Assembly (NCBI RefSeq): GCF_016757215.1
Contig: NZ_JAESIY010000005.1
Span: forward strand, 350,031 to 414,030
Direction: 5' to 3'
DNA from: Fulvivirga sediminis
GTDB taxonomy: Bacteria > Bacteroidota > Bacteroidia > Cytophagales > Cyclobacteriaceae
DNA: 64,000 bases
The position numbers and the translations under genes were made by a program. Shown here in pieces: positions 23,133 to 33,081 of this stretch. The stretch's first letter is position 1; every line of letters starts with the position of its first letter. The notes below the pieces were generated by a model. It saw only the letters and a list, made by a program, of their open reading frames with translations. It ran no database searches and was not told where the DNA came from.

Positions 23133-24815
23133 TTACTTAGCCCACCATAATGTAGTGCTCTGCAAGTCAGCGCCTTGCCTACTAAGTGCTTCCTGAAGGT
23201 TATTCCCATTCGTACTTACCTCATTACTTCCATACCTCATTCTTTGAGGATATGCTCCGTTAAGCTCTCCAAATCCATAAATTTCAGGATCATCTACTCC
23301 TGCTGCTACATGGGTAGGGTATCCTGATTTACGCACTACTGCCCAAGCCTCAAAGCCGTCAGTATAATCTGCGACCCAACGTTGCGTATTGATTTTTTCA
23401 AGCATTTCTTCATCCGTTCCGGTAAGAGTTGCCATAGCCGAATTGGCTATATAATCACTTATGGCAGCATCCTCTACTTCCCAGAGTAGCATGCTTTGCC
23501 TTATACCTTCCTGAAACAAAGCATTAGCATCGCCACCATAACCTCTTACGGCAGCCTCTGCTCTAAGGAAGTAAGCCTCACCGGCAGCAAGAATTATTTC
23601 AGGAAAAATATCTCCAGAATTCTTAGGCATAATAATCCGCTCAGACGGAATAGAGAAGAAATTATAATTGGCAAAATAGAAACTAGTTATATTTAATCTT
23701 GCAGGCTGACCTACATAGTATGTATTGGAGGCCATTCTTATATTTATCTTTGACTCTCCTGATACTGTAGTATCCTTTCTGGTGTAAATCACACCGGCAT
23801 CATCAAGATTACTAAGCATAAGGTCTACGGCCTTTTGCTCAGCTGCCGAAGATGGTTTGGGCATAAGACAAACACCTCCTATCGCTGGAGCTGCGTATTT
23901 TTGCAGTCTTGGATCTCCATTATCTCTCAGAAAATCGATAAGGTGCTTACTCACAGTCCAGTTAGACCCCAAGCCGAAGTTATGCCAAACATCTCCATAT
24001 ACTGCGCTGGTAAACTGGTCAATAACATTATCTTTTTTCAGAAGTGCACTTTCTTCAGGCAGCTCTACCAATGGATTGTTAAGAGCCTCTTTAATGGCTG
24101 CATCTGCAAAATCAGCCCCTTCTGCTCCAAGAGCTCTCAAAGCCATTCTTAACTTTAAGGTATTGGCCAGTTTCTTCCATTTTTGAAGATCACCACCATA
24201 ATAAAGATCATTCTCACCCAAATCCTGCAGAGCTTCTCCGGTAGTAGTAGCATCACCTATTATCTCCATAGCTGTATTGAGTTCTTGAATGACTCCGGCA
24301 TAAATCTCTCTATGGGTATCAAACTTAGGGCTGAGAATATCCACAACACCTGCTTCTGAATAAGGTACTTCTCCAAAAATATCACTATACTTCTGATAAT
24401 AAAGGCCTCTTAGTATAAGACCTACTGCATACATTTTTTCATTTTCTAAAACCCCTCCTTTTACGGTTAAGTCCAGGTATTCATCAATATACCGAACATA
24501 GCCAGCCAACCAATCCCAGGTAGCATCAGTATATGCGGCATCATAAGAGTAGCCTAATTCACCAGTCCACCAGCATCCATCAAAGCCAGTGGTAAAATGT
24601 CCGGCATATCTATCTCCGTGAAGTAATGGCCCTCTCCAATACGGGAAACGATCGGGAGCAAAAAGCTTATATTCTGGATTAGTAAGATAATACCTGCCGC
24701 TGGCTGCTTCTTCTGGGTGCAAAACTCCTGGCTCCTGGTTTATTTCATCAAAATCTGACGTACATGAAAAAGCTAATATCATGGACACCAACATTATATA
24801 ATATATAGATTTCAT
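23133..24815 (-). CDS. SusD/RagB-family outer-membrane nutrient-binding lipoprotein
   Basis: 560 residues from ATG 24815, chosen because it starts a lipoprotein signal (MKSIYYIMLVSMILAFSC, Cys 18); the longer open frame overlaps susC without a plausible signal. It is of the SusD_2/SusD-like type: TPR-like helices (YAVGLILRGLYYQKYSDIFG, EVPYSEAG) near residue 120 and a C-terminal AEAAVRGYGGDANALFQEGI segment typical of the family. It sits as a surface lid over the TonB-dependent partner SusC and captures ligand. It follows susC by 19 bases. The substrate (glycan, peptide or other) is unknown, since no enzymes or ECF sigma factor accompany the pair. Confidence 0.92.
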   Translation of the reverse strand: MKSIYYIMLVSMILAFSCTSDFDEINQEPGVLHPEEAASGRYYLTNPEYKLFAPDRFPYWRGPLLHGDRYAGHFTTGFDGCWWTGELGYSYDAAYTDATWDWLAGYVRYIDEYLDLTVKGGVLENEKMYAVGLILRGLYYQKYSDIFGEVPYSEAGVVDILSPKFDTHREIYAGVIQELNTAMEIIGDATTTGEALQDLGENDLYYGGDLQKWKKLANTLKLRMALRALGAEGADFADAAIKEALNNPLVELPEESALLKKDNVIDQFTSAVYGDVWHNFGLGSNWTVSKHLIDFLRDNGDPRLQKYAAPAIGGVCLMPKPSSAAEQKAVDLMLSNLDDAGVIYTRKDTTVSGESKINIRMASNTYYVGQPARLNITSFYFANYNFFSIPSERIIMPKNSGDIFPEIILAAGEAYFLRAEAAVRGYGGDANALFQEGIRQSMLLWEVEDAAISDYIANSAMATLTGTDEEMLEKINTQRWVADYTDGFEAWAVVRKSGYPTHVAAGVDDPEIYGFGELNGAYPQRMRYGSNEVSTNGNNLQEALSRQGADLQSTTLWWAK

Positions 24816-24834
24816 TTCTATTGCTTTTAGATTT

Positions 24835-27800
24835 TTAGAAGTTAACTGATACGCTAAAACCGTAATTTCTAGTGGTAGGCATGTTGTAAAAAAGCACCCC
24901 TTGCCCGAAAGAAGTAGTACTATAACTTGATTCAGGATCGAAGTTGTCAATCTTCTTAGATAAGAAGAACAGGTTTCTACCAATAAGGCCAATGGTGGCA
25001 CTTTTAATAAAGGTATTGCCAATTATTGATTGAGGTAATCGGTACATGAGAGAAACCTCTCTCATGCGAATATTTGTCTGATCATAAACATAGTTTGAAG
25101 CCACTCCACTAAGAGCCTCAAAATATTGCTGAGCATTTACATTGGTGGTATTTTGCTCATAAACTGGCTGCTCCGCATCTGAAGGAGTAGTTTCAACCAC
25201 ACCATCAAGCACCACCCCCTCTTGCCTGTACTGTAAGGATCTTTCGGAAACACCTGCAACATCCAAGCTAGCATCAGCACCAGAATATACTTCACCACCT
25301 ATTCTGGCATCAATTAAAAGTCTTAAAGTGAAATCTTTATAAGTAAAAGTATTCATCAAACCTCCCACCCAATCAGGCTGATAATTGCCCAGATACACTT
25401 TCTCTGAAGAAGCTCTTGGCGTACCATCGGCATTGATGACTACATTTCCTTGAGGATCTCTCATATAATCTGTGCCATAAATATCTCCAAAACCTCCACC
25501 AGCGGTTGCTTGTACTATTACAGTACCTCCATTGGTATTACTGAACATATAATTATCAACATCTCCAATTAACTCTTCAAGCTGATTACGGTTATGAGCC
25601 ATGTTAACGGACACACCCCAAGAAAAATCATTAGTTTGAATAGGTGATCCCCCTAATAAAATTTCGACCCCTTGATTGGTCATGTACCCTACATTGGTAT
25701 TATGATATTTATATCCGTTACTAGCAGATACTCCTACTCCCCATATTAAATCTTTAGACTTGATATGATAATAAGTAAACTCTCCGTAGATACGATTATT
25801 AAGCATTTTCCATTCTACCCCGGTTTCCACTGTGGTCACTTGCTCTGGCCCAATATTTTCATCAAAGTAAGTATCCTTTCGAGATAAAGTGGTTCTACCT
25901 AAATACCCTTGAGCATCAAGTGTATTTATATTGGCTAACTGGTAAGGGTCTGTATCATTACCTACTTGCGCCCAACTACCTCTTATTTTCATAAAGTTCA
26001 AGAAGTTTTGATCAGGGTCTATAAACTCATTTACCAGAACGGATAAGCTGGCAGACGGATAAAAATAAGACATATTATCAGCTGGTAATGATGATGACCA
26101 ATCATTTCTAGCAGTAATGTCTAAAAATACAGTCTCCTGAAAAGACAACTGCGCTGACCCATAAAGTGAATTCACTTTCTTTGGTTTAAGAAATGAATAA
26201 GTTGGTAATAGCGTTATGGCACTCTCCACTGTAGGCTGGGTAGGAATTTTAAAACCTGTGCCTTTAAATTTATAGTTTAAATCCTCCTCATACCGATGGT
26301 TACCGCCCACATTCATAGAGAATGAAAATTTATCACTAAGTTTATCATTATAGCTTAATAAGAAATCAGCATTAATTTCTTTTGACTTACTGGTGCCATA
26401 ACTGAATCGGCCAGTACCATAAAACCAGTGACCATAGCTATTTACTGTTTCAATGTTCTGATCCACAAAGTCTCCTCCTATTCTACCAAAAGCAGAAAAA
26501 TTATCTGTAAACTGATAATTCACTTTAAAATATCCGTAGGTTCTATTTCTCACATCGTCATTATGATCATTATAAAGCACCCAGTACGGATTAGATGTAT
26601 CTGTAGCAGGGCTGCCATCGGGTAATAATGTGTATGATCTTACAGCTAGGCTTTCATCCCATTGATAATCTTTCAAATCATTGATATCCACATTTCTGGG
26701 GATAGTATACAAATCAGACATGATGCCTTCAGTACCTAGCGTAGGCCGGTTTGTTCCCTTGATATTCGCGTAAGTGACTTTTCCATCAAAAGAAAGCTTA
26801 TCAGTAAGTTCTGCATATGCTCTCATATTGAAGTTATGTTTATTTACTTCAGAATTAGGTAAAATAGAGTTAGCTAAAGCATTAGTATAAGAGAATCGTA
26901 GGTTGGCCTTTTCATTTCCTCCTGAAAGTGTAAGGGTATTGATAATACTGGATCCTGTCCTGAAAAAATTCTTAACATTATCTGGTTGGGCTGAATAGGC
27001 CTTCGACTCTTGAGCAAAATATGGCTTTTGGCTTCCATCTAAAGGAGCACCCCACGAATTTCCTGAGGAAAGATCAACTGAACCTTGTGCCCCTTGTCCG
27101 TACTGATTCTGGAATTCTGGTAACACCAAAGGATCTGAAAACATAACACTGGAGGAGAAGCCTACTCCCAGGCCTTTTCTGGCCCCACCTTTTTTTGTAG
27201 TAATAAGAATAACGCCATTGCTGGCTCTAGATCCATAAAGAGCGGCAGCATTGGCTCCTTTTAATACTGATATTGAGGCGATATCATCAGGATTTACATC
27301 TGCTATACCGTTTCCATAATCAGCTCTTGAATATTCATCAGCAATATTTTGGTTTGAAGATCCAAAACCGCTGTTATCCATAGGAACACCGTCAATAACA
27401 TACAAAGGTTGGTTATTTCCTGTAAGCGAGTTATTACCCCTGAGCACTACTCTGGAACTACTACCTGGTCCAAATGTACTGGGAGAAACCACCACTCCGG
27501 CCACTTTACCGGCTAAAGAGTTAATCACATTAGACTCCTTTACGGTAGAGACCTCTTCTCCTCCCACTTCGGTAATAGAATAGCCCAAAGCCTTTTTCTC
27601 TCTTTCTACTCCTAAAGCGGTTACGACCACCTCATTAAGTTCTGTTACGTTAGTGGACATCTCCACATTTATGGTACTCCGGCCATTTATACTTATGGTC
27701 TGAGATTCATACCCTACAAAAGAAAAGATAAGTTGTGCGTTTGCGCCCACACTCAAACTGAAATTTCCGGATACATCAGTAATAGTCCCATTACTAGTTC

Positions 27801-27939
27801 CTTGCTCCAGTACGGCTACTCCGGGAATTGGTTGATTTTCAGCTTTGTCAACCACCTTACCCGTAATTACACTCTGGGATCTGGCATCAAAAATGCACAA
27901 GACCCCTACCATCACTAACACCAGTGATATTCTGCTCAT
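24835..27939 (-). CDS. SusC/RagA-family TonB-dependent outer-membrane transporter
   Basis: 1034 residues, typical. It has a signal peptide (MSRISLVLVMVGVLCIFDAR), a carboxypeptidase-regulatory-like domain (ITGKVVDKAENQPIPGVAVL), a TonB box/plug region (LNEVVVTALGVEREKKALGY; YVIDGVPMDNSG; ISVLKGANAAALYGSRASNG, VILITTKKG), then a 22-stranded barrel ending in Phe (GFSVSVNF). It imports a ligand delivered by the SusD partner, powered by TonB. It is first of a two-gene susC-susD unit. No regulator is adjacent, and no promoter motif was confirmed upstream. Confidence 0.95.
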   Translation of the reverse strand: MSRISLVLVMVGVLCIFDARSQSVITGKVVDKAENQPIPGVAVLEQGTSNGTITDVSGNFSLSVGANAQLIFSFVGYESQTISINGRSTINVEMSTNVTELNEVVVTALGVEREKKALGYSITEVGGEEVSTVKESNVINSLAGKVAGVVVSPSTFGPGSSSRVVLRGNNSLTGNNQPLYVIDGVPMDNSGFGSSNQNIADEYSRADYGNGIADVNPDDIASISVLKGANAAALYGSRASNGVILITTKKGGARKGLGVGFSSSVMFSDPLVLPEFQNQYGQGAQGSVDLSSGNSWGAPLDGSQKPYFAQESKAYSAQPDNVKNFFRTGSSIINTLTLSGGNEKANLRFSYTNALANSILPNSEVNKHNFNMRAYAELTDKLSFDGKVTYANIKGTNRPTLGTEGIMSDLYTIPRNVDINDLKDYQWDESLAVRSYTLLPDGSPATDTSNPYWVLYNDHNDDVRNRTYGYFKVNYQFTDNFSAFGRIGGDFVDQNIETVNSYGHWFYGTGRFSYGTSKSKEINADFLLSYNDKLSDKFSFSMNVGGNHRYEEDLNYKFKGTGFKIPTQPTVESAITLLPTYSFLKPKKVNSLYGSAQLSFQETVFLDITARNDWSSSLPADNMSYFYPSASLSVLVNEFIDPDQNFLNFMKIRGSWAQVGNDTDPYQLANINTLDAQGYLGRTTLSRKDTYFDENIGPEQVTTVETGVEWKMLNNRIYGEFTYYHIKSKDLIWGVGVSASNGYKYHNTNVGYMTNQGVEILLGGSPIQTNDFSWGVSVNMAHNRNQLEELIGDVDNYMFSNTNGGTVIVQATAGGGFGDIYGTDYMRDPQGNVVINADGTPRASSEKVYLGNYQPDWVGGLMNTFTYKDFTLRLLIDARIGGEVYSGADASLDVAGVSERSLQYRQEGVVLDGVVETTPSDAEQPVYEQNTTNVNAQQYFEALSGVASNYVYDQTNIRMREVSLMYRLPQSIIGNTFIKSATIGLIGRNLFFLSKKIDNFDPESSYSTTSFGQGVLFYNMPTTRNYGFSVSVNF

Positions 27940-28095
27940 AATAGTTAATTTTAGGTTTATATTGATTTTAGATTTTTTTAATAATAATCATAGATTAAAT
28001 CAATATCAACTAATTAACTATTATAATTAGCAAAAATCTCTCTTATAATTCCTACAAGGAGACGAGTAATAAATTATTTGTACGGTAAAATGAAC

Positions 28096-29148
28096 TTAAT
28101 CCTCTAGAAGCGGATCAGCTTCACCTACAGGTAGTTTGAAACTAAAAACGGAACCTTTGCCCATAGTCGTTTTTACCTCCACTTTAGATCGATGACCTTC
28201 CATAATGTGTTTTACTATGGCCAAACCTAGACCTGTGCCTCCCTTTTCTCTGGATCTGCTTTTATCTACCCTGTAAAATCGCTCAAAAATACGATGAACA
28301 TCCTCAGGAGGAATACCCTCTCCGGTATCCTTTATGTAGGTGGTAATGGTGCCTTTGTTGGTTTGGAAGCTTACCGTAACCTTGCCACCATCGTTAGAAT
28401 ATTTTACTGCGTTACTGATGAGGTTGGTTAGCACCTGATTAATCCTTTGCCAATCTGCATATACCAAAACTTCATGCTGGGTGGTATCCAAGATAAGCTC
28501 TATGTTCTTTTTATCGGCCTTGTTTTCAAACTGGTCAAATATTTCCTCTATCAAGCGCTTGATATCAAAGGTCTCATAATGCATTTTTATCTCACCAGTC
28601 TCTATTTGTGATAGCGTGAGGAGATCTTGCACCAGCATGTCAAGGCCATCTAAGCTTTTAGCTGCTTTTTTCAGAAACCTGGTTCTTACATTTTTATCTT
28701 TTACGGCACCATCAAGCAATGTGTGTACAAAACCCTGAGCAGCAAAAATGGGCGTTTTTAGCTCATGACTAACATCTGCGATGAACTCCTTACGGAAGGC
28801 TTCCAACTTTTTAAGTTCATCTATTTCCTTTTGCTTTAGAGCCGCGTAGGAGAAAATCTCCTCATTAATCTTCTTCAAAGGATTCATTACATTAGATCGA
28901 TTCTGTTCTATACTAGAAAGCTCTTTTTTCCGAAGCTTATCAAACAGATCATATATTTTATTTATCTCTCTGAATATGAGAAACTCTAAAATGATAAAAC
29001 CTAATAGATAGGATGAAGAAAAACTAATAAGAAAGGTAACTACAAGCGCATTTTGAGTTACCTCTTTAAATAAAGAAAGAAATGCAGTAGTTACTATAGC
29101 TATACACATAGCCAGCAACACAGCTATTACACGAGAACTAAAAACCAT
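28096..29148 (-). CDS. Sensor histidine kinase, PhoR-like
   Basis: 350 residues. Two N-terminal transmembrane helices (about 7-27 and 32-55) have almost no periplasmic loop, then comes a linker. HisKA follows with the phosphorylated His in FIADVSHELKTPIFAAQGF. The HATPase_c domain has its N box QVLTNLISNAVKYSNDGG, G1 DTGEGIPPED and G2 GGTGLGLAIVKHI. The lack of a sensory domain suggests that it reads a membrane or partner signal, as PhoR does. It begins 5 bases after the response regulator gene, so the pair is one operon. Phosphate sensing is a possibility only; no pst or pho genes are nearby. Confidence 0.92.
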   Translation of the reverse strand: MVFSSRVIAVLLAMCIAIVTTAFLSLFKEVTQNALVVTFLISFSSSYLLGFIILEFLIFREINKIYDLFDKLRKKELSSIEQNRSNVMNPLKKINEEIFSYAALKQKEIDELKKLEAFRKEFIADVSHELKTPIFAAQGFVHTLLDGAVKDKNVRTRFLKKAAKSLDGLDMLVQDLLTLSQIETGEIKMHYETFDIKRLIEEIFDQFENKADKKNIELILDTTQHEVLVYADWQRINQVLTNLISNAVKYSNDGGKVTVSFQTNKGTITTYIKDTGEGIPPEDVHRIFERFYRVDKSRSREKGGTGLGLAIVKHIMEGHRSKVEVKTTMGKGSVFSFKLPVGEADPLLED

Positions 29149-29153
29149 TAGTA

Positions 29154-29843
29154 TTAATTAAGGCTGAATTTATAACCTACGCCCTTTACTGTTTTAATAT
29201 ATTCGTCCCCGATTTTTTCTCTTACTTTTCTAATATGTACATCTACTGTACGAGCCAGCACATATACATCTGAACCCCAAATGTTTTGCAACAATTCATC
29301 TCTGCCAAACACCTTATTTGGATTTTGGGCTAAAAAATAAAGTAGTTCAAATTCCTTTTTCGGAAGAGTAATTTCCCCCCCTCCATGCTGTATAGTATAA
29401 CTGCTTCTATCTATAACTAAATCACCAATAGTAATCTGGTTAGTAACTGTTTTTTTCTTAGAATCTCTACGAAAAAGTGCACTAATCCTACTCATTAAAG
29501 CTCTGGGCTTAATAGGCTTGGTAATATAATCATCCGCACCTACATCAAAAGCAGCTACCTCAGAGTATTCTTCTGACCGTGCAGTAAGGAAAATGATAAA
29601 AGAACTTGCTAATTCTGGCAGTTCTCTCATTTGCCTACAGGTTTCTACACCATCTTGCTTAGGCATCATTATGTCTAGCAAAATTAAATCAGGCTGAAAT
29701 TTTTTGGCGACTTCTACACCTTTGATACCATCTAAGGCCGTTTTCACTTCATAGCCTTGCTTTTCAAGATTGTACTTCAGCAATTCTAAAATTGCCTCTT
29801 CATCGTCCACAACAAGCACTTTGTGTTCCTGCTTGTTTCCCAT
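29154..29843 (-). CDS. OmpR/PhoB-family response regulator
   Basis: 229 residues. The receiver domain has an acidic pocket (VVDDEEAILELL), the phosphoacceptor Asp in DLILLDIMMPKQDG, the conserved Thr (IIFLTARSE) and Lys (DDYITKPIKPRAL). The C-terminal winged helix has FELLYFLAQNPNKVFGRDEL and the recognition region ARTVDVHIRKVREKIGDEYI, KTVKGVGYKF. It activates or represses transcription when phosphorylated by the kinase encoded just downstream. It is the first gene of the two-gene operon. Confidence 0.95.
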   Translation of the reverse strand: MGNKQEHKVLVVDDEEAILELLKYNLEKQGYEVKTALDGIKGVEVAKKFQPDLILLDIMMPKQDGVETCRQMRELPELASSFIIFLTARSEEYSEVAAFDVGADDYITKPIKPRALMSRISALFRRDSKKKTVTNQITIGDLVIDRSSYTIQHGGGEITLPKKEFELLYFLAQNPNKVFGRDELLQNIWGSDVYVLARTVDVHIRKVREKIGDEYIKTVKGVGYKFSLN

Positions 29844-29951
29844 ATTTTTCTAGAGTTTTAATGAAATTCGACTTGGTCTAATCAAAATAAAAGTTAAAAG
29901 TATAGAGAAAATGTTTCAATAAAAAGTATGTAATAATAACTTAACAATTCC

Positions 29952-30749
29952 TTAATTATTACCCTTACTATAGCTGATGATATCAATTTCAACAGCACCT
30001 ACAAACATATCTGCTTTTATCTTAAGCGGCACCTTATTCTCATTATCAGAAATCCATACTTTGATAGAATTCTCACCATCAAAAAGACTATTTTCTGGCA
30101 TAATGGGCGATAGCATGATTGATTTTATCTTACCCAATTTTGTCTTTACGGTCTCTTTGCCTAAATACCTGACTTTAAAGCTATAAAGTTCTTTATCAAA
30201 AAATGCATTTATGGTAATAATATCGTCTTTTTTATACTTATCAAAATCTAGTACCCTGAGATAATAATATCCACTAACCAGATCCTGTATGTTCTCAGGT
30301 ATATCATAGTATTCGGGAGAACGCCACTTTTGCTTCTTATTATCAAAGGTCTTTACTTTCGCCTTCTTTTTGGAGTGATCAAACTCCACTATTTCATTCT
30401 TTCTATATTTTCCTTCTTCTATTTCTCTATAAAACTTATGAGCTACTATAGAAGCCGTATCCAAATAAGTACCCCAATTGTCCTTAATCCTAAGAAAGAC
30501 ATCAAACATGCCTGTAGATTCACCATAAACATCTACTTTATAACATGGTCGGTTATTTACGGAGTAAATCTCATCACTTATTACCATCTTACCTTTCGCC
30601 GCATGCACAAACCCATAGTGAGCAGTATATTCTATCACTTCTCCTGGTTTAAAACTCTCGTTATTAATCGTTCGGTAATCAGCCTGCCCTCTGTATACAA
30701 GCCATCCCGAAATTATAAGCAAAAAAGATGCGCCTATCAGCTTAAGCAT
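29952..30749 (-). CDS. DUF3108 domain protein, envelope-associated
   Basis: 265 residues. An N-terminal hydrophobic helix (LIGASFLLIISGWLVYRG) is a signal or anchor, and the rest is predicted to lie in the periplasm. The body matches the DUF3108 pattern: FKPGEVIEYTAHYGFVHAAK near the start, then many beta strands, and IKSIMLSPIMPENSLFDGEN, SIKVWISDNENKVPLKI towards the end, typical of this lipocalin-like family. The function of the family is not established. It is followed by the response regulator on the same strand after about 108 bases, and the aminopeptidase-like gene precedes it by 26 bases, so it is probably the third gene of that operon. Confidence 0.8.
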   Translation of the reverse strand: MLKLIGASFLLIISGWLVYRGQADYRTINNESFKPGEVIEYTAHYGFVHAAKGKMVISDEIYSVNNRPCYKVDVYGESTGMFDVFLRIKDNWGTYLDTASIVAHKFYREIEEGKYRKNEIVEFDHSKKKAKVKTFDNKKQKWRSPEYYDIPENIQDLVSGYYYLRVLDFDKYKKDDIITINAFFDKELYSFKVRYLGKETVKTKLGKIKSIMLSPIMPENSLFDGENSIKVWISDNENKVPLKIKADMFVGAVEIDIISYSKGNN

Positions 30750-30775
30750 TCAAGTATTATTTTTAGTTAATTATA

Positions 30776-31801
30776 TCAAAGAAAAGGATGTTTCTGCTTG
30801 AAGTACAGGATAAACCCAGTTAAATCTTTGTTAAATTTTTCATTAAAAAGATTCAGTAATTTATCCTGTTTTGATCGATATCGCAAAAAAGACATGAAAT
30901 ATGTGTTATTTGGTAGTGGATGTAATGGAAAATCAGCATAAGTTGAATCATAAAACTGAATGGTATCCAGCGCTATCATAATATTTTCCATCAATACTCG
31001 CTTCTTCATGCTCTTGATAGCTGTATCTACTTCCACATCTATCTGGCTATAAAGCTTTTCCAAAGCATCTGCCCCTCTCAAAAAATGAGATATATAGGCT
31101 CTTTCATCACTTAAACCATGCTCATAAAGAAGATATTCTTCAGAGTCTTTACCATAGGTATCTTCCAAAAATTTAAAAGCACCTCTTTCTCCTATAAAAG
31201 AGGCCAGGTTTTCATTAAAATCCACACTATCCTTAACAAAAACGGTGGCATGCACCATTTCATGGATTATTAATTCGGCCAGGTCTCCTTGTTTTTTACT
31301 GAGCATATTGCTAAGAATAGGATCTTTAAACCAGCCCAGGGTAGACCATCCTCCCGGATTCCTTACACCTACATCGTATCCTTCATTTCGTAATTTTTCA
31401 AACTCTTTAACCGCATCTTCCTGCACAAAAAAGCCTTTATAAGGCATTTTCCCAACAATGGGAAAATCCCATTCCTTTGCCTCCAGCTTATAAGGTTGGC
31501 AACCAGTAACTACCCATAACAAAGGTTCTCCTTTCTGATCGTATAAAGTGGTGTAATTATCTGTATTATTAAGACCAAGTGAGTCAATAGCGTATTTCCT
31601 CACCTTTCCTATAAACAGTAGCTTTTCCTTAACAGAGTCCGCCACCGCCGGATTTTTCAGCAACTCATCTACCTCCTCTGCATTCCAAACGATGGTCAGC
31701 TGCCCCTTTGCCTGCTTTAAAGCATATGTAATCAATTCATGATTAAAAAGAAGCCAAATGAGTACAACACTAAAAATGAATAAGAAAAACTTTTTAATCA
31801 T
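30776..31801 (-). CDS. Putative zinc aminopeptidase (PF10023-type)
   Basis: 341 residues. The N-terminal hydrophobic segment (FFLFIFSVVLIWLLFNHEL) is a signal or anchor. A zinc-protease motif is present, HEMVHATVFVKDS, with a downstream conserved NENLASFIGERGA, in which the Glu could be the third zinc ligand as in gluzincins. This agrees with the predicted aminopeptidase family PF10023. YGWSTLGWF-like sequence (GGWSTLGWFKDPILSNML) is a further conserved block. Its ATG overlaps the end of the upstream barrel gene by 8 bases, and the DUF3108 gene follows after 26 bases. The substrate is unknown. Confidence 0.78.
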   Translation of the reverse strand: MIKKFFLFIFSVVLIWLLFNHELITYALKQAKGQLTIVWNAEEVDELLKNPAVADSVKEKLLFIGKVRKYAIDSLGLNNTDNYTTLYDQKGEPLLWVVTGCQPYKLEAKEWDFPIVGKMPYKGFFVQEDAVKEFEKLRNEGYDVGVRNPGGWSTLGWFKDPILSNMLSKKQGDLAELIIHEMVHATVFVKDSVDFNENLASFIGERGAFKFLEDTYGKDSEEYLLYEHGLSDERAYISHFLRGADALEKLYSQIDVEVDTAIKSMKKRVLMENIMIALDTIQFYDSTYADFPLHPLPNNTYFMSFLRYRSKQDKLLNLFNEKFNKDLTGFILYFKQKHPFL

Positions 31802-32936
31802 GCTGTCGCTTCTTGTTTCTTATGAGGAAAAAATCTCCGGTATAATTAATGTAAAAACCAAAGGCATATTCAAATGTTCCGTTTCTGAAATCATAAAAAG
31901 GCTCAAAACGTGAATTAAAAGAAAGGCCGTCAGCAATTTCAAGTTTATGCATGAGTCTGATAATCAATAGCTCACGAGCAGGTTCTATAACACGCGCATT
32001 TTTATAACTACTAGACCTGGAAGCGTACAATTGCCCCCCTTGCACCGAAGTAAACTTATCTCCATACCAGTAGCTAGCCATTACCTCCAAATTGGCCTTC
32101 GTTTTAGCGGCTGCATTAATATATAATCCTGACCCCGTGGTTAAAGGGTCATTATCCCCTTCTGAAGAATTGCTGCTTACTAAATAATAATTCGAAGACC
32201 TGAGCTCTTGAACAAAACTATTTTCTGATAGAGGCACAGTAAGCTCTACCCCTGCCGCCATGTTCACATTAGTTTGAAGTGGCTCCGGATCATCATCTAT
32301 CTGCCCCCCTTGATGCTCAACGACAAATTGAAGAGGAACAGTCAATTGAAAGTCTTTATTTTTAACGGCAGCCCACTTCACAGAGGCTCCTCCCACAATA
32401 TGCTCTTGCGTGGAGTCTCCAGGATAAATCATATTTTGCCAATCCACCCAATAATCCATAAACAGTCGTTCTTTTTCCACTTTTACCTGAAAGCCATTTT
32501 CTAAACGGTCATTCAAAGTCTTTTCAAAATCATAAAGCGGTTCTACCAAACGGTGCGAAACACTTCCTTCCAGCGTTCCGAATATTAAGGAAAAAGCCTT
32601 TTTTGAATATTTAAATGAAAATGTGGGTGTCACTTCTCGATAACCATTGTTGCCAAAGTCCTTTTGCAGATAAACACCAGCATCTATTTTTATGTATTTC
32701 CCAGGGTGATAAGTCAGGTACGGATTCAGCTGATACCCGAAGAGCGTGTATCCATCAGCAATATCGTTAAAGTATTCATTGTTTTTAGCAAATCCCATGG
32801 CATTAATACCTAAAAACAAGGCATTAGAATCTGCTTCATTCACTGGCCGGTCATACCTAAATGCTGTATTATTTAACTGTGCCTCTGCCCAAAACGTAAT
32901 GAAAAATAAGGGCAAAAAAACTCTTAATGATCTCAT
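31794..32936 (-). CDS. Outer-membrane beta-barrel protein, unknown function
   Basis: 380 residues from ATG 32936, which starts a signal peptide (MRSLRVFLPLFFITFWAEAQ); 13 further in-frame residues upstream are not signal-like. The mature protein is a series of amphipathic strands with alternating aromatic residues (YLTYHPGKYIKIDAGVYLQK; FEYAFGFYINYTGDFFLI), as in outer-membrane barrels of about 16 strands. No specific family is recognised. It is the first gene of an apparent envelope operon with the aminopeptidase-like and DUF3108 genes, so it may work with them at the cell envelope. Confidence 0.65.
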   Translation of the reverse strand: MRSLRVFLPLFFITFWAEAQLNNTAFRYDRPVNEADSNALFLGINAMGFAKNNEYFNDIADGYTLFGYQLNPYLTYHPGKYIKIDAGVYLQKDFGNNGYREVTPTFSFKYSKKAFSLIFGTLEGSVSHRLVEPLYDFEKTLNDRLENGFQVKVEKERLFMDYWVDWQNMIYPGDSTQEHIVGGASVKWAAVKNKDFQLTVPLQFVVEHQGGQIDDDPEPLQTNVNMAAGVELTVPLSENSFVQELRSSNYYLVSSNSSEGDNDPLTTGSGLYINAAAKTKANLEVMASYWYGDKFTSVQGGQLYASRSSSYKNARVIEPARELLIIRLMHKLEIADGLSFNSRFEPFYDFRNGTFEYAFGFYINYTGDFFLIRNKKRQHD

Positions 32937-33081
32937 GAAATAAACTTTAGCTGCAATATAAAAAAGCAACAGCAAAGCAATACGGCTCTAAGTGCATTTT
33001 TTAGGAGACCATCCTCACATTTGTGATTATAACTTATTAACTTCACTTTTAATTAAGAATAATTAAGTAAGAAAACTGATA

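Noticed and set aside
33000..33081. LexA box before recA
   Set aside because: No convincing dyad of the known types was visible in the 81 bases upstream.
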